From Spirochaeta_B sp964398645 (GTDB taxonomy: Bacteria > Spirochaetota > Spirochaetia > DSM-27196 > DSM-8902): a stretch of DNA of 11,161 nucleotides. The position numbers and the translations under genes are program-made. Below, in pieces: positions 1-7,154 of the stretch; within the stretch, counting starts at the first letter, position 1, and every line of letters begins with the position of its first letter. Under the pieces are notes generated by a model. It did not search any database and was not told the DNA's origin. It worked only from the letters and a program-made list of their open reading frames with translations. The DNA lies in contig CAYNNU010000062.1 of assembly GCA_964398645.1 (NCBI GenBank), forward strand, positions 1 to 11,161. The letters are read 5' to 3'.

Positions 1-2
1 AT

Positions 3-755
3 TTTACTGACCCCAATATAACTTCATTAGATTTCATCGGGTCAGGGACTGTATCCAGCCATGAATTTATTGGAAACGATCTTAGCCACGCAAAAAGCAA
101 CAAGTTGTTTCTTCTATACCTTTCTACGGATACTAACACACCAACTAACACTGGAATTTTTGAAGCCGTATATGATCTAAGCTATGACTTTAATCTTGGC
201 GCTGCACCAACCCCAGCTAGTTTTACAGGCCCCACACAACTTACCCGCCTAACCGGCTATAATTTTGTTAATTACCGTCGGCGCGGGTTTTATGTTACCG
301 CATCTGGCGATGATACTGTACAAAGCCGCAGCTACCTTTCACTTTTTAACGAAGCCGAAAATGTTTTTCACACCTTTGCCTGGACTCGTGGCACAAACGT
401 ATCCGTAAACGATGGTTATTCAGCATATAGAATCAATGTTGCTGGCCAAGCCTTAGAGGGCCGTCTGCTGGGAGTTTTGCACGATGGAACCCTATTACTC
501 AAAGATGATGAGAGTGGTGAATGGATATTCTTTACCGAAGGCGATAGTGAAACAAAAAGCTTTCATCCCGGCGATTTTGAGTATATTCAAGAATACCAAG
601 ACACCAACAATAATTGGATGATCAGCCTGCGCTACAGCAGCCTTTTTAACCGCCATTACAATGAATCCCTGGATCAAGATGTATATGATGCTTTTGCCGG
701 AAACTACCGCATTGCCACCAGCTCACTCTATGAACTGGCCGGTTTTACACCCTAA
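3..755 (+). CDS. Hypothetical beta-rich protein, 5'-truncated by window edge
   Basis: The reading frame is open from base 3 to the TAA at 753-755, giving 250 visible residues. A TTG at 105 could be read as a start, but it has no ribosome binding site and the frame continues upstream in the same style, so I treat the gene as cut by the window edge. I do not recognise the family. The visible part is rich in Asn, Thr, Ser, Tyr and Phe, has alternating polar/hydrophobic stretches typical of beta strands, and has no membrane span. Repeated short patterns such as GVLHDGTLLLKDDESGEWIF look like blades of a propeller or another all-beta fold, and the composition suits an exported protein or lipoprotein. 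The N-terminus that would show a signal sequence is missing. It converges with the next gene, with only 5 bp between the stop codons and no terminator hairpin. I am confident it is coding but not of its function. Confidence 0.75.
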   Translation, partial: FTDPNITSLDFIGSGTVSSHEFIGNDLSHAKSNKLFLLYLSTDTNTPTNTGIFEAVYDLSYDFNLGAAPTPASFTGPTQLTRLTGYNFVNYRRRGFYVTASGDDTVQSRSYLSLFNEAENVFHTFAWTRGTNVSVNDGYSAYRINVAGQALEGRLLGVLHDGTLLLKDDESGEWIFFTEGDSETKSFHPGDFEYIQEYQDTNNNWMISLRYSSLFNRHYNESLDQDVYDAFAGNYRIATSSLYELAGFTP

Positions 756-760
756 AAAAG

Positions 761-2812
761 CTATTCTGAAACGAGCGCGCGCATGTTTTCGTAGAATTCC
801 AGCATAGCCTCGCGGTCTTCATTTTCAATTGCATCAGAGATATATTCCAGCCGCGCTTGTTTACCCGGGTAGCTGTAGATGGTGTACACTTGGTCAGCTA
901 CTTCGTACAGAATATTCTGCTGCCCGGATTCTTCAAAGGCTTGGTCGTACACGCGAACCTGGTCCAGAATGCCGGGAAAAGCTGTCTGCACTGCTGAACT
1001 TGCCAAAAAGGCATCCAGTGCTGCTTTTCCCTGTACAATGGCCGCGCTGCCGCCGCGTTCAAAAGCAGCCTCCTGCTCATTGCGGTAACTTTGATAGGCG
1101 TTGGTCATATCCTGATACTGATTTACGGTTACTTGCAGTTCAGCAGCCAGCGTTTCCAATTCAGCCAGTCTGTCGCGCATTTCGCTTCTGGATCTGCCAG
1201 CATTATTTTCTGCATTTTCAAGTGCATTCTGTAAGCGTTCGTTTTCCTGCTGCAATTCAGTAATTCGAGTCTGCGCCTGCTCATACTCGGCAAACTGCTC
1301 AACTCCGCGACTTTGCTGGTCATCCAACTGGCTTTGTACGGTTTCCAGCTGGCGCTGAACTCCATTCAGCTGTTCCTGCAAGGCCGCGCGAAGCTCGTCC
1401 TGCTCGGCAAGTTGTTTCTGCAAGTCTGCTTCCTGCTCATCCCAATCTTCCCGTTCCTGATCAAACTCACTGGCAAGCTGTTCCCGCTGCGCTTCAAGTT
1501 CTTCGTTCAGGCGCTCTTCCATCTCTTCCAGCATGCGACTGTATTCTGCTTCGCTACGGCTTCCTGTTTGCTGCGCTAAAGCGCGGCTTGCCTGCTGAAT
1601 TTCGGGCAGCACTGCCAAAGCATCTGTATAGCTTTCCAATGCCTGCTGCTGCTGACCAGCCTGCGCATATTCCTGCGCCTCAGCATGCAAGCTTTGAATC
1701 CGGGAAATAGCGGAGGCAGCTCGGGCAAGGTTCACATTTTGATCAGTTGTTTCATCTTCTTTTTCGATCAACTGCTCTAGCGCATCGGCTAAGAACAAGT
1801 CAACTTCCCGGCGCTGACGCATGGACTCGACATCGTTAAAACGGGGGCTATTAAGAAAAGCTCGCAGATTTTCTATTGTTTGCCGTGCCCGGTTAAACTC
1901 CCCGGATTCCAACTGATTGTTCAACTGACGGTAAAAACCGGTTAACTGCGACATTAAGCGTGCTTCAGCTTCCCGGCGGGCGGCAATATCCGCTAGTTCC
2001 CGCTGCGCTGACTGCACTTCACGGCTAACCTGCTCAAGCTCTGCCGCACGCTGCTGGGCCTGCCGGGCAAGCTCTGCCCTCTCGGCATCTGCTGCTGCAA
2101 GGTTTTGTGAATACTGACTTTCCAACTGAGTCAAAGAAGCATTCAGCGCTTCCCGCTCCGCTTCAGCGCGTGCGCGAAATTCATTTAAGGCCTGATTCAT
2201 TTCTTCATTTTTTTGCCGCTCGATTTCACGAATACGGGCTTCAATATCAGCCTCGCTTAAACCCTGACGGCGCAAACGCTCACGTTCTGCTTCCAGTTCC
2301 TGCTCCAGTTCGCTGCGCAATGCTGCCTCACGGCGGGCTATGCGGTCTTCCATGCTTTCTTCGAATTCATCGCGCTCCATGCGCACCTGGCTCATTTGTT
2401 CCTGAATATTGCGGATTTCTTCTTCTTTGGCAGCCAGATTTTCTTCGGCTTCCTGCCGCAAAACCTCTAACAGGCGGCCTTCGGCAGATTCTAGGGTACG
2501 AACCTGTTGAACAAAGTCGGTTTCCTGCTGCTGATAGGCAAAAAAACTAAAACCGATACCACCTGCCAACACCAGAACAGCCAAAAGATTTACCATGGCC
2601 GGTAAAAACACCCCTCGTTTTTGCGCATGTATTTTGAAAAGCTCAGGAGTGGCCTGAATGCGGTTTGCATAGGCAACCTCATCAATCTTACGGGTAATTA
2701 CCTCAAGTTCTTCTTCGGACATTCCTTGTTCGGCAGAATTATTTTCTTCATTCTGCGGTGTGTCCGCCACCGAGGCGCGTAAACGTTTCATTTTTGCCAA
2801 CAAGCTGCCCAT
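761..2812 (-). CDS. Large membrane-anchored coiled-coil protein
   Basis: This gene encodes 683 residues, starting at ATG 2812-2810 with a good ribosome binding site, GGAGG at 2821-2817, 4 nt from the start. Residues 1-68 are polar and probably cytoplasmic. One hydrophobic span at about 69-91 acts as an uncleaved anchor. Residues 97-290 are a long Glu/Arg/Gln/Ala-rich coiled coil, 291-412 are helical with a look of TPR-like pairs, 418-568 form a second coiled coil, and 572-683 form a mixed, more globular C-terminal domain. I see no cysteine in the protein. The layout suggests a structural or scaffolding protein extending from the inner membrane, probably into the periplasm, but no enzyme motif supports a specific role. 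Similar single-span coiled-coil proteins of unknown function are common in spirochaetes. It lies 89 nt after the exported protein gene on the same strand and may be co-transcribed with it. The coding call is certain; the function is unknown. Confidence 0.85.
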   Translation of the reverse strand: MGSLLAKMKRLRASVADTPQNEENNSAEQGMSEEELEVITRKIDEVAYANRIQATPELFKIHAQKRGVFLPAMVNLLAVLVLAGGIGFSFFAYQQQETDFVQQVRTLESAEGRLLEVLRQEAEENLAAKEEEIRNIQEQMSQVRMERDEFEESMEDRIARREAALRSELEQELEAERERLRRQGLSEADIEARIREIERQKNEEMNQALNEFRARAEAEREALNASLTQLESQYSQNLAAADAERAELARQAQQRAAELEQVSREVQSAQRELADIAARREAEARLMSQLTGFYRQLNNQLESGEFNRARQTIENLRAFLNSPRFNDVESMRQRREVDLFLADALEQLIEKEDETTDQNVNLARAASAISRIQSLHAEAQEYAQAGQQQQALESYTDALAVLPEIQQASRALAQQTGSRSEAEYSRMLEEMEERLNEELEAQREQLASEFDQEREDWDEQEADLQKQLAEQDELRAALQEQLNGVQRQLETVQSQLDDQQSRGVEQFAEYEQAQTRITELQQENERLQNALENAENNAGRSRSEMRDRLAELETLAAELQVTVNQYQDMTNAYQSYRNEQEAAFERGGSAAIVQGKAALDAFLASSAVQTAFPGILDQVRVYDQAFEESGQQNILYEVADQVYTIYSYPGKQARLEYISDAIENEDREAMLEFYENMRALVSE

Positions 2813-2901
2813 AGATCCTCCGAACAGTACTACCTATTAAATGTCGATATTTTTTGGAGGAGACTTAAGGCGTAATTTATGCGTAAACAAAACACATTCG
2901 C

Positions 2902-3786
2902 TTAATAGTAGCGTGAAACTCCGAAAAAAGGACCTTGATACACGGCTATAGATTGATCATTTGTAGCCAGCAGATTCCACCAGCGCCAACCGCCATAGAA
3001 TTCCCACGGACCCTGCATGATTCCAAGCCTACCGTCAAACTCGGCAACAGTAAAAGATGGAAAAAACTGAGCACCGCTACGAATTTGCAAACTCACCGGT
3101 TTTGCCGGAAAAGACATAAACTGCACACCAAAGGTACCGCCCTGCCGATCCAGCATTCCCTGCCATGCCTGATACTGGCCGTACAATTCAAGAGTAAATC
3201 CGGTGGACTGGATGAGCGCAAACTGCATGCCCAAGCGAACCGCACGTAAATAGTCTTCGCCCTCATAGAAAAACATCCCTTCAAGATAGGGGCCGATAAA
3301 ACTCCAAAAATGGCCCTTTATGGAAAGGCCGGTTCCGGTTCCAAGCCCATCCAAATAATATGCCTGAGCCCCCAGTTCATACCAGGAACGCTTGGGCAAG
3401 GCTGGCTCAAGATAGTCATTGCCGCTGTACTTGTCGGTCTGAAATTGGGCGCCATGATAAAAGTCTCCGTCGCTGTAGGGGTAATTTGAGTAACTGGCGG
3501 CCGCATTATTGTAGCTCCAGATTACACTCAAAATTTCAACCATTATTTCCACAAAAATATTGCTTTCTTCTTCACAGTCTTCGCAGCAGCACTCATCATC
3601 CTGATAGTAATCATCTTCTGTATCATCTTCGTAGTGCTCTTCGCTATTGCGGCTCACCGATTCCGCTTCTTCAACATCATCACGCAGGTTTGATAGATCG
3701 GCAAACACAGGGCCGGCAGTCAGAAAAAAAGCGATTACTATTACTAACAATACGCCAAGGCGACAAGTCAAAAATTTTCTACTCAT
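2902..3786 (-). CDS. Exported outer-membrane-like protein with acidic CCCxxC segment
   Basis: This gene encodes 294 residues. The N-terminus is a classic signal peptide: Arg/Lys near the start, a hydrophobic core at about 10-24, and a likely cleavage after VFA at residue 29. Next comes a very acidic stretch in which 16 of the 26 residues at 49-74 are Asp or Glu. It contains four cysteines, C66, C67, C68 and C71 (CCCxxC). From about residue 118 the sequence alternates aromatic/hydrophobic and polar residues (for example WYELGAQAYYLDG) with many Gly and Trp. It ends in GVSRYY, as expected of a small outer-membrane beta barrel. The start has no clear Shine-Dalgarno sequence, but the signal peptide fixes the N-terminus. 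It begins only 38 nt after arsR on the same strand, so it may belong to the ArsR-controlled unit. Metal or metalloid binding by the acidic cysteine segment is inference only. I do not recognise a named family. Confidence 0.8.
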   Translation of the reverse strand: MSRKFLTCRLGVLLVIVIAFFLTAGPVFADLSNLRDDVEEAESVSRNSEEHYEDDTEDDYYQDDECCCEDCEEESNIFVEIMVEILSVIWSYNNAAASYSNYPYSDGDFYHGAQFQTDKYSGNDYLEPALPKRSWYELGAQAYYLDGLGTGTGLSIKGHFWSFIGPYLEGMFFYEGEDYLRAVRLGMQFALIQSTGFTLELYGQYQAWQGMLDRQGGTFGVQFMSFPAKPVSLQIRSGAQFFPSFTVAEFDGRLGIMQGPWEFYGGWRWWNLLATNDQSIAVYQGPFFGVSRYY

Positions 3787-3824
3787 GTTTCAAATATAGC
3801 ACAAAGGGATTTCGCTTTCCCGTT

Positions 3825-4154
3825 TCAGGATGGACGAAGGCAGGAAATTCCTTGCTGGGCATCCTCAAAAATGACATCGTCTATGCAGTGAATAAATCCC
3901 ATTATACAAGGGCGCAAAAGAACATAAAAAACCCGATTGCCTTCTTTGCGGTCGCCTAAGATTCCGGCCTGCTTGAGCAATGAAAGATGTTTTGACACAG
4001 TTGATACATCAGCCTGAACCGCTTGGGTTAATTCCCCTACCGACAAATCCTGTTTTGACAATAATTCTACCATATATATTCTAGTGGGATGACCGAGGGC
4101 CTTTATTACCCGTGCCCGCGATTTGGCCAACTTGCGATCCTGCCTTGATTCCAT
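3825..4154 (-). CDS. arsR: ArsR/SmtB-family metalloregulatory repressor
   Basis: This gene encodes 109 residues, the usual size for the family. The winged helix-turn-helix is clear: ALGHPTRIYMVELL at 19-32, the recognition region DVSTVSKHLSLLKQAGIL at 49-66, and the wing GDRKEGNRVFYVLL at 67-80. The E. coli-type cysteines (CVC in the DNA-binding helix) are absent, since that position reads LSVGEL. Instead there are C83, C90 and C105 near the C-terminus, with C83-x6-C90 in PCIMGFIHC. This arrangement occurs in other ArsR-family proteins and suggests a C-terminal As(III)/Sb(III) site. Divergent placement from acr3 supports an arsenic-responsive repressor controlling both directions. The ATG at 4154-4152 has no Shine-Dalgarno sequence and lies about 16 nt from a TATAAT box, so the transcript may be nearly leaderless. 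Other inducers such as antimonite or another soft metal remain possible. Confidence 0.9.
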   Translation of the reverse strand: MESRQDRKLAKSRARVIKALGHPTRIYMVELLSKQDLSVGELTQAVQADVSTVSKHLSLLKQAGILGDRKEGNRVFYVLLRPCIMGFIHCIDDVIFEDAQQGISCLRPS

Positions 4155-4255
4155 GCATATATGGTGAATTATTATAGAATTTTGGTCAATAAAATATTGA
4201 CTCTTTTTGGTCTTTTTGCCAAATTACCAATATACAAGCTATAAGGAGCGCACGA
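4155..4255. promoter_or_regulatory. Divergent arsR / acr3 promoter region
   Basis: This is the 101-bp AT-rich spacer between divergent genes. Toward arsR, the minus strand carries a perfect TATAAT at 4176-4171, but I find no good -35 at 16-18 bp. Toward acr3, TTGACT at 4197-4202 fits a -35, but the -10 choices 16-17 bp away (CCAAAT or CAAATT) are weak. A second plus-strand pair is TTGGTC at 4207-4212 and TATACA at 4231-4236, with an 18-bp spacer, though this would start transcription almost at the ribosome binding site. TTTTGGTC occurs twice in direct orientation (4180-4187 and 4205-4212). The acr3 ribosome binding site AAGGAG is at 4243-4248. Confidence 0.55.
4185..4201. promoter_or_regulatory. 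Candidate ArsR operator (7-bp perfect dyad)
   Basis: GTCAATA and TATTGAC are perfect inverted arms separated by AAA. The dyad sits between the two divergent genes and overlaps the TTGACT that could serve as the acr3 -35. Its right arm is 8 bp from the arsR TATAAT. Size, symmetry and position fit a homodimeric ArsR operator that represses both promoters. Binding is inferred from position, not shown. Confidence 0.6.
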
Positions 4256-5311
4256 ATGGCTGATAAAAAGATTGGATTCTTTGCAAAATATCTGACAATT
4301 TGGGTTGCAATATGTATCGGACTGGGAGTTGCTATTGGAGTTCTATTTCCTACTGTCCCTGAAGCACTAGGCAGACTTGAGTACGCAAATGTTTCGATTC
4401 CTGTAGCCGTTCTGATCTGGCTGATGATTTTTCCGATGATGCTAAAGGTCGATTTCAAGAGCATTGTAAATGCAGGAAAAAAACCAAAAGGGCTTTTGAT
4501 TACTCTTGTTGTAAACTGGCTCATCAAACCCTTTACCATGTATCTTATTGCCTGGTTTTTTCTAAAAATTGTATTCAAAGCCTTCATTCCGGATCTATTG
4601 GCAACAGATTATCTTGCCGGAGCCGTACTTTTGGGCGCTGCACCCTGCACAGCCATGGTTTTTGTGTGGAGCTATCTTTCCGATGGTGATCCCGGCTACA
4701 CAGTTGTTCAGGTTGCGGTAAACGACCTTATTATCCTTTTGGCCTTTGCCCCCATTGTTGCATTCCTGCTAGGTGTAAGCGATGTCCAGGTTCCCATGAA
4801 TACCCTGTTCATGTCAGTGGTTTTGTTTGTTGTTATTCCACTTGCCGCCGGTTTTATTAGCCGGAATCTGTTAATAAAAAGTCATGGAAAGGATTGGTTT
4901 GAAAACGTATTCTGTAAAAAATTTGAAGGAATAACCGAGGCAGGATTACTGCTCACGCTGATCATCATTTTTTCGTTTCAGGGCGAAACCATTTTGGCAA
5001 ACCCGGTAGCAATAGTGCTCATTGCACTGCCCTTGATTATCCAAACATATTTCATATTCTTTTTAGGCTTTAGCCTATCTAAACTCTGGAAGGTTCCCTA
5101 TGAAATTGCCGCCCCTTCGGGAATGATTGGGGCATCAAACTTTTTTGAACTCGCAGTAGCTGTTGCTATCAGCCTGTTCGGGCTTTCTTCCGGCGCAACC
5201 TTGGCAACGGTTGTCGGTGTATTAGTGGAAGTTCCAGTCATGCTGAGTCTGGTTTCTATTGCCAAAAAAATGAAAGGCGGGTTCCCATCTGCTGCCACAA
5301 TACAGGGGTAA
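4256..5311 (+). CDS. acr3: Arsenite efflux permease, ACR3 family
   Basis: This gene encodes 351 residues, the normal length for bacterial Acr3, with about ten hydrophobic membrane spans. It is an inner-membrane carrier that exports As(III), and in some members Sb(III), using the proton gradient. Diagnostic blocks are present: the early GVLFP segment, LIWLMIFPMMLKVDF, the LGAAPCTAMVFVWSYL motif with conserved C131 in a mid-protein helix, and the C-terminal APSGMIGASNFFELAVAVAI block with E298. A Cys and a Glu at equivalent places are known to be essential in characterised Acr3 proteins. The ATG at 4256 follows AAGGAG at 4243-4248 with a 7-nt spacer. It is divergent from arsR and is followed after 3 nt by the flavoprotein-rhodanese gene, so the two are almost certainly one transcript. 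Nothing is truncated. Confidence 0.95.
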   Translation: MADKKIGFFAKYLTIWVAICIGLGVAIGVLFPTVPEALGRLEYANVSIPVAVLIWLMIFPMMLKVDFKSIVNAGKKPKGLLITLVVNWLIKPFTMYLIAWFFLKIVFKAFIPDLLATDYLAGAVLLGAAPCTAMVFVWSYLSDGDPGYTVVQVAVNDLIILLAFAPIVAFLLGVSDVQVPMNTLFMSVVLFVVIPLAAGFISRNLLIKSHGKDWFENVFCKKFEGITEAGLLLTLIIIFSFQGETILANPVAIVLIALPLIIQTYFIFFLGFSLSKLWKVPYEIAAPSGMIGASNFFELAVAVAISLFGLSSGATLATVVGVLVEVPVMLSLVSIAKKMKGGFPSAATIQG

Positions 5312-5314
5312 TTG

Positions 5315-6964
5315 ATGAAAACGATAATTGTCGGCGGGGTTGCCGCAGGAACTTCGGTTGCCGCCAAATTGCGCAGAAATAGCGAAGAGGAAGAAATCGT
5401 TTTATACGAAAAAGGCGAATATATCTCTTATTCAACCTGCGGCATGCCCTACTTTTTAGGGCACGAGGAAATTTCGCGCACAGATTTAACCCCACGCGAT
5501 CCTGAATGGTTTCGCAAGCGCTTTGCCATGCATATTCAAACCAGACATGAAGTGCTATCAATCGATCGCGAAAACAAGCACATTGAAGTACACAACCTGA
5601 CAAGCGGCGAACGCTGGAAAGAAGGCTACGACCGCTTGGTCCTTGCCACCGGCAGCTTTGCTGTGCACCCAAAGATTGAGGGAATACAAAAAAGCCATGT
5701 CCATGTCCTTAAACACATGGAAGATGCTGTTGGCTTGGACAGCTATATCCGCCAGCATCAAGTACAAACAGCAGTAATAATCGGCAGCGGATTTATTGGG
5801 CTTGAAATACTGGAAAATCTGATTAAGCGCGGAATACAGTGTCAGCTTATTGAGGCCCAAAATCACCTACTGCCGGCCCTGGATGCTGATATGAGCATCT
5901 GGCTGGAAGACTACCTGAAAGAAAAGAAGATTTCTTTTTCCGTACAAGAGATGGTTAGCGAAATTGATGACAAGCAGATTCGGTGCCGATCTGGCTACAC
6001 CGCCGATGCTGATCTGGTAATCGTTGCTGCCGGTGTTGCGCCAGAAACCCGCCTTGCCCGCGAAGCAGGTATAGAAATCGGTAGTACCGGTGCAATAAAA
6101 GTTGATGATCAGATGCAGACCTCTGTGCCAGACATTTTGGCTGTCGGCGACTGCGCCGAAAGCTGGTCTATTGCCAACGGCCAGCCCCTGTACCGACCGA
6201 TGGGATCAACTGCCAATAAGACAGGCCGTATTGCCGGGGATGTTCTTGGCAGCTCGCCTGCTAGCCTGCGTTTTGAAGGGGTGCTAGGCACCGGCATCCT
6301 CAAGTTTTTCGATTTGGAAGTCGGCTTTACCGGGCTTAGCCATCGTTATGCAAAAAAAGCTGGCTACGACTGCGAGCTAATCCATGTTATCAAAGAAAAC
6401 CAAAGTTCCTACCTGTCTGAAGCACGGCAAATGGTAATAAAAGCCCTGGCTGACCGAAAAACCGGCAAATTGCTGGGGGTACAAATCATCGGGCAGAAAG
6501 GGGTCGATAAGCGGCTGGACGTGTTTGTTACTGCGATGACCTTTGGCGCCACAGTGAAAGATCTGTTCAAGCTGGATTTATGCTATGCACCGCCCTTCTC
6601 CACCACCAAAGATCCGGTCATGTACACAGGCATGATTTTGACAAATGCAATCTACCATAACCGACGCATTATTCTGCCCGAGGATTTAATTGGCCGGGAA
6701 GAAGAATACACAATAATTGATGTTCGCTCTGCCTCAGATTTTGCCAAGAGTCATATTCCAACTGCCGTGAATATTCCCCTTGCCGAACTACGCTCAAAGA
6801 TAGATTGGTTGAAAAAAAGCGATAAGCCCCTGGTAACCCACTGCAACAAGGGTACCACCGGCAACGCTGCGCAAAACGTCTTGCTAAACAGCGGTTTTTC
6901 TGAAGTCTACAATATCTCCGGCGGCTACAAAAATTATAGTATGACCCGGCGGTATATGGGCTAG
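5315..6964 (+). CDS. CoA-disulfide reductase-like flavoprotein with C-terminal rhodanese domain
   Basis: This gene encodes 549 residues from ATG 5315. A TTG at 5312 directly after the acr3 stop is possible, but the ATG gives the standard MKTIIVGG start and sits well from AGGGG at 5304-5308. Domains in order are: an FAD-binding N-terminus with GGVAAG at 7-12; the single redox cysteine C42 in YSTCGMPY; the NAD(P)H-binding motif GSGFIG at 157-162; the second FAD motif DILAVGDC at 273-280; a dimerisation domain to about 440, with CYAPPFS; and a rhodanese domain at about 450-549 with DVR at 469-471 and catalytic C510 in HCNKGTTGN. The family reduces CoA disulfides, or persulfides and polysulfides, with NAD(P)H. 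Coupling to acr3 suggests a role in thiol or persulfide balance during arsenic stress, which is inference. The TAG stop abuts a GC-rich tandem repeat, and no terminator is visible before it. Confidence 0.9.
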   Translation: MKTIIVGGVAAGTSVAAKLRRNSEEEEIVLYEKGEYISYSTCGMPYFLGHEEISRTDLTPRDPEWFRKRFAMHIQTRHEVLSIDRENKHIEVHNLTSGERWKEGYDRLVLATGSFAVHPKIEGIQKSHVHVLKHMEDAVGLDSYIRQHQVQTAVIIGSGFIGLEILENLIKRGIQCQLIEAQNHLLPALDADMSIWLEDYLKEKKISFSVQEMVSEIDDKQIRCRSGYTADADLVIVAAGVAPETRLAREAGIEIGSTGAIKVDDQMQTSVPDILAVGDCAESWSIANGQPLYRPMGSTANKTGRIAGDVLGSSPASLRFEGVLGTGILKFFDLEVGFTGLSHRYAKKAGYDCELIHVIKENQSSYLSEARQMVIKALADRKTGKLLGVQIIGQKGVDKRLDVFVTAMTFGATVKDLFKLDLCYAPPFSTTKDPVMYTGMILTNAIYHNRRIILPEDLIGREEEYTIIDVRSASDFAKSHIPTAVNIPLAELRSKIDWLKKSDKPLVTHCNKGTTGNAAQNVLLNSGFSEVYNISGGYKNYSMTRRYMG

Positions 6965-7150
6965 GCCGGGCGCTGNNNNNNNNNNNNNNNNNNNNNNNNN
7001 NNNNNNNNNNNNNNNNNNNNNNNNNNNNNNNNNNNNNNNNNNNNNNNNNNNNNNNNNNNNNNNNNNNNNNNNNNNCCGTGTTGGCCGGGCGCTGCCGTGT
7101 TGGCCGGGCGCTGCCGTGTTGGCCGGGCGCTGCCGTGTTGGCCGGGCGCC
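6964..7150. repeat. Tandem array of 19-bp GC-rich unit, interrupted by assembly gap
   Basis: The unit is CCGTGTTGGCCGGGCGCTG. Exact copies lie at 7076-7094, 7095-7113 and 7114-7132. A fourth at 7133-7150 matches except for its end. Before the gap, 6964-6975 matches the last 12 bases of the unit, so the array brackets the N-run and its true copy number is unknown. The array begins at the last base of the preceding stop codon. I find no convincing gene in it. The open frames there are by-products of the repeat. Confidence 0.9.
6976..7075. other. Assembly gap of 100 Ns
   Basis: Exactly 100 undetermined bases, the conventional placeholder for a gap of unknown size. The same 19-bp repeat flanks it on both sides, so repeat collapse is the likely cause. 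The real length may differ greatly from 100. Confidence 0.97.
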
Positions 7151-7154
7151 GGCC
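7140..7154. other. GC-only hairpin at the junction of the two repeat arrays
   Basis: GGCCGG (7140-7145) and CCGGCC (7149-7154) form a perfect 6-bp stem with a GCG loop where the 19-bp array ends and the 18-bp array begins. It has no following T-run, so it is not a standard intrinsic terminator. It might still stall polymerase or mark a recombination joint. Confidence 0.45.

Noticed and set aside
105..107. TTG at 105 as the true start of the first gene
   Set aside because: The frame stays open to base 3 with similar composition, and no ribosome binding site precedes the TTG.
756..790. Bidirectional terminator between the two convergent genes
   Set aside because: There are only 5 bp between stop codons, and no inverted repeat is visible around them.
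3801..3820. Terminator between arsR and the exported protein gene
   Set aside because: Only a 4-bp GGGA/TCCC stem with an 8-nt loop is present, with no proper T-run on the minus strand.
3360..3959. A 199-residue plus-strand frame opposite the exported protein and arsR
   Set aside because: It is antisense to two well-supported genes and has no recognisable domain or ribosome binding site.
5312..5314. TTG at 5312 as the start of the flavoprotein gene
   Set aside because: The next codon is ATG, which gives the standard FAD-protein N-terminus MKTIIVGG and a better distance to AGGGG.
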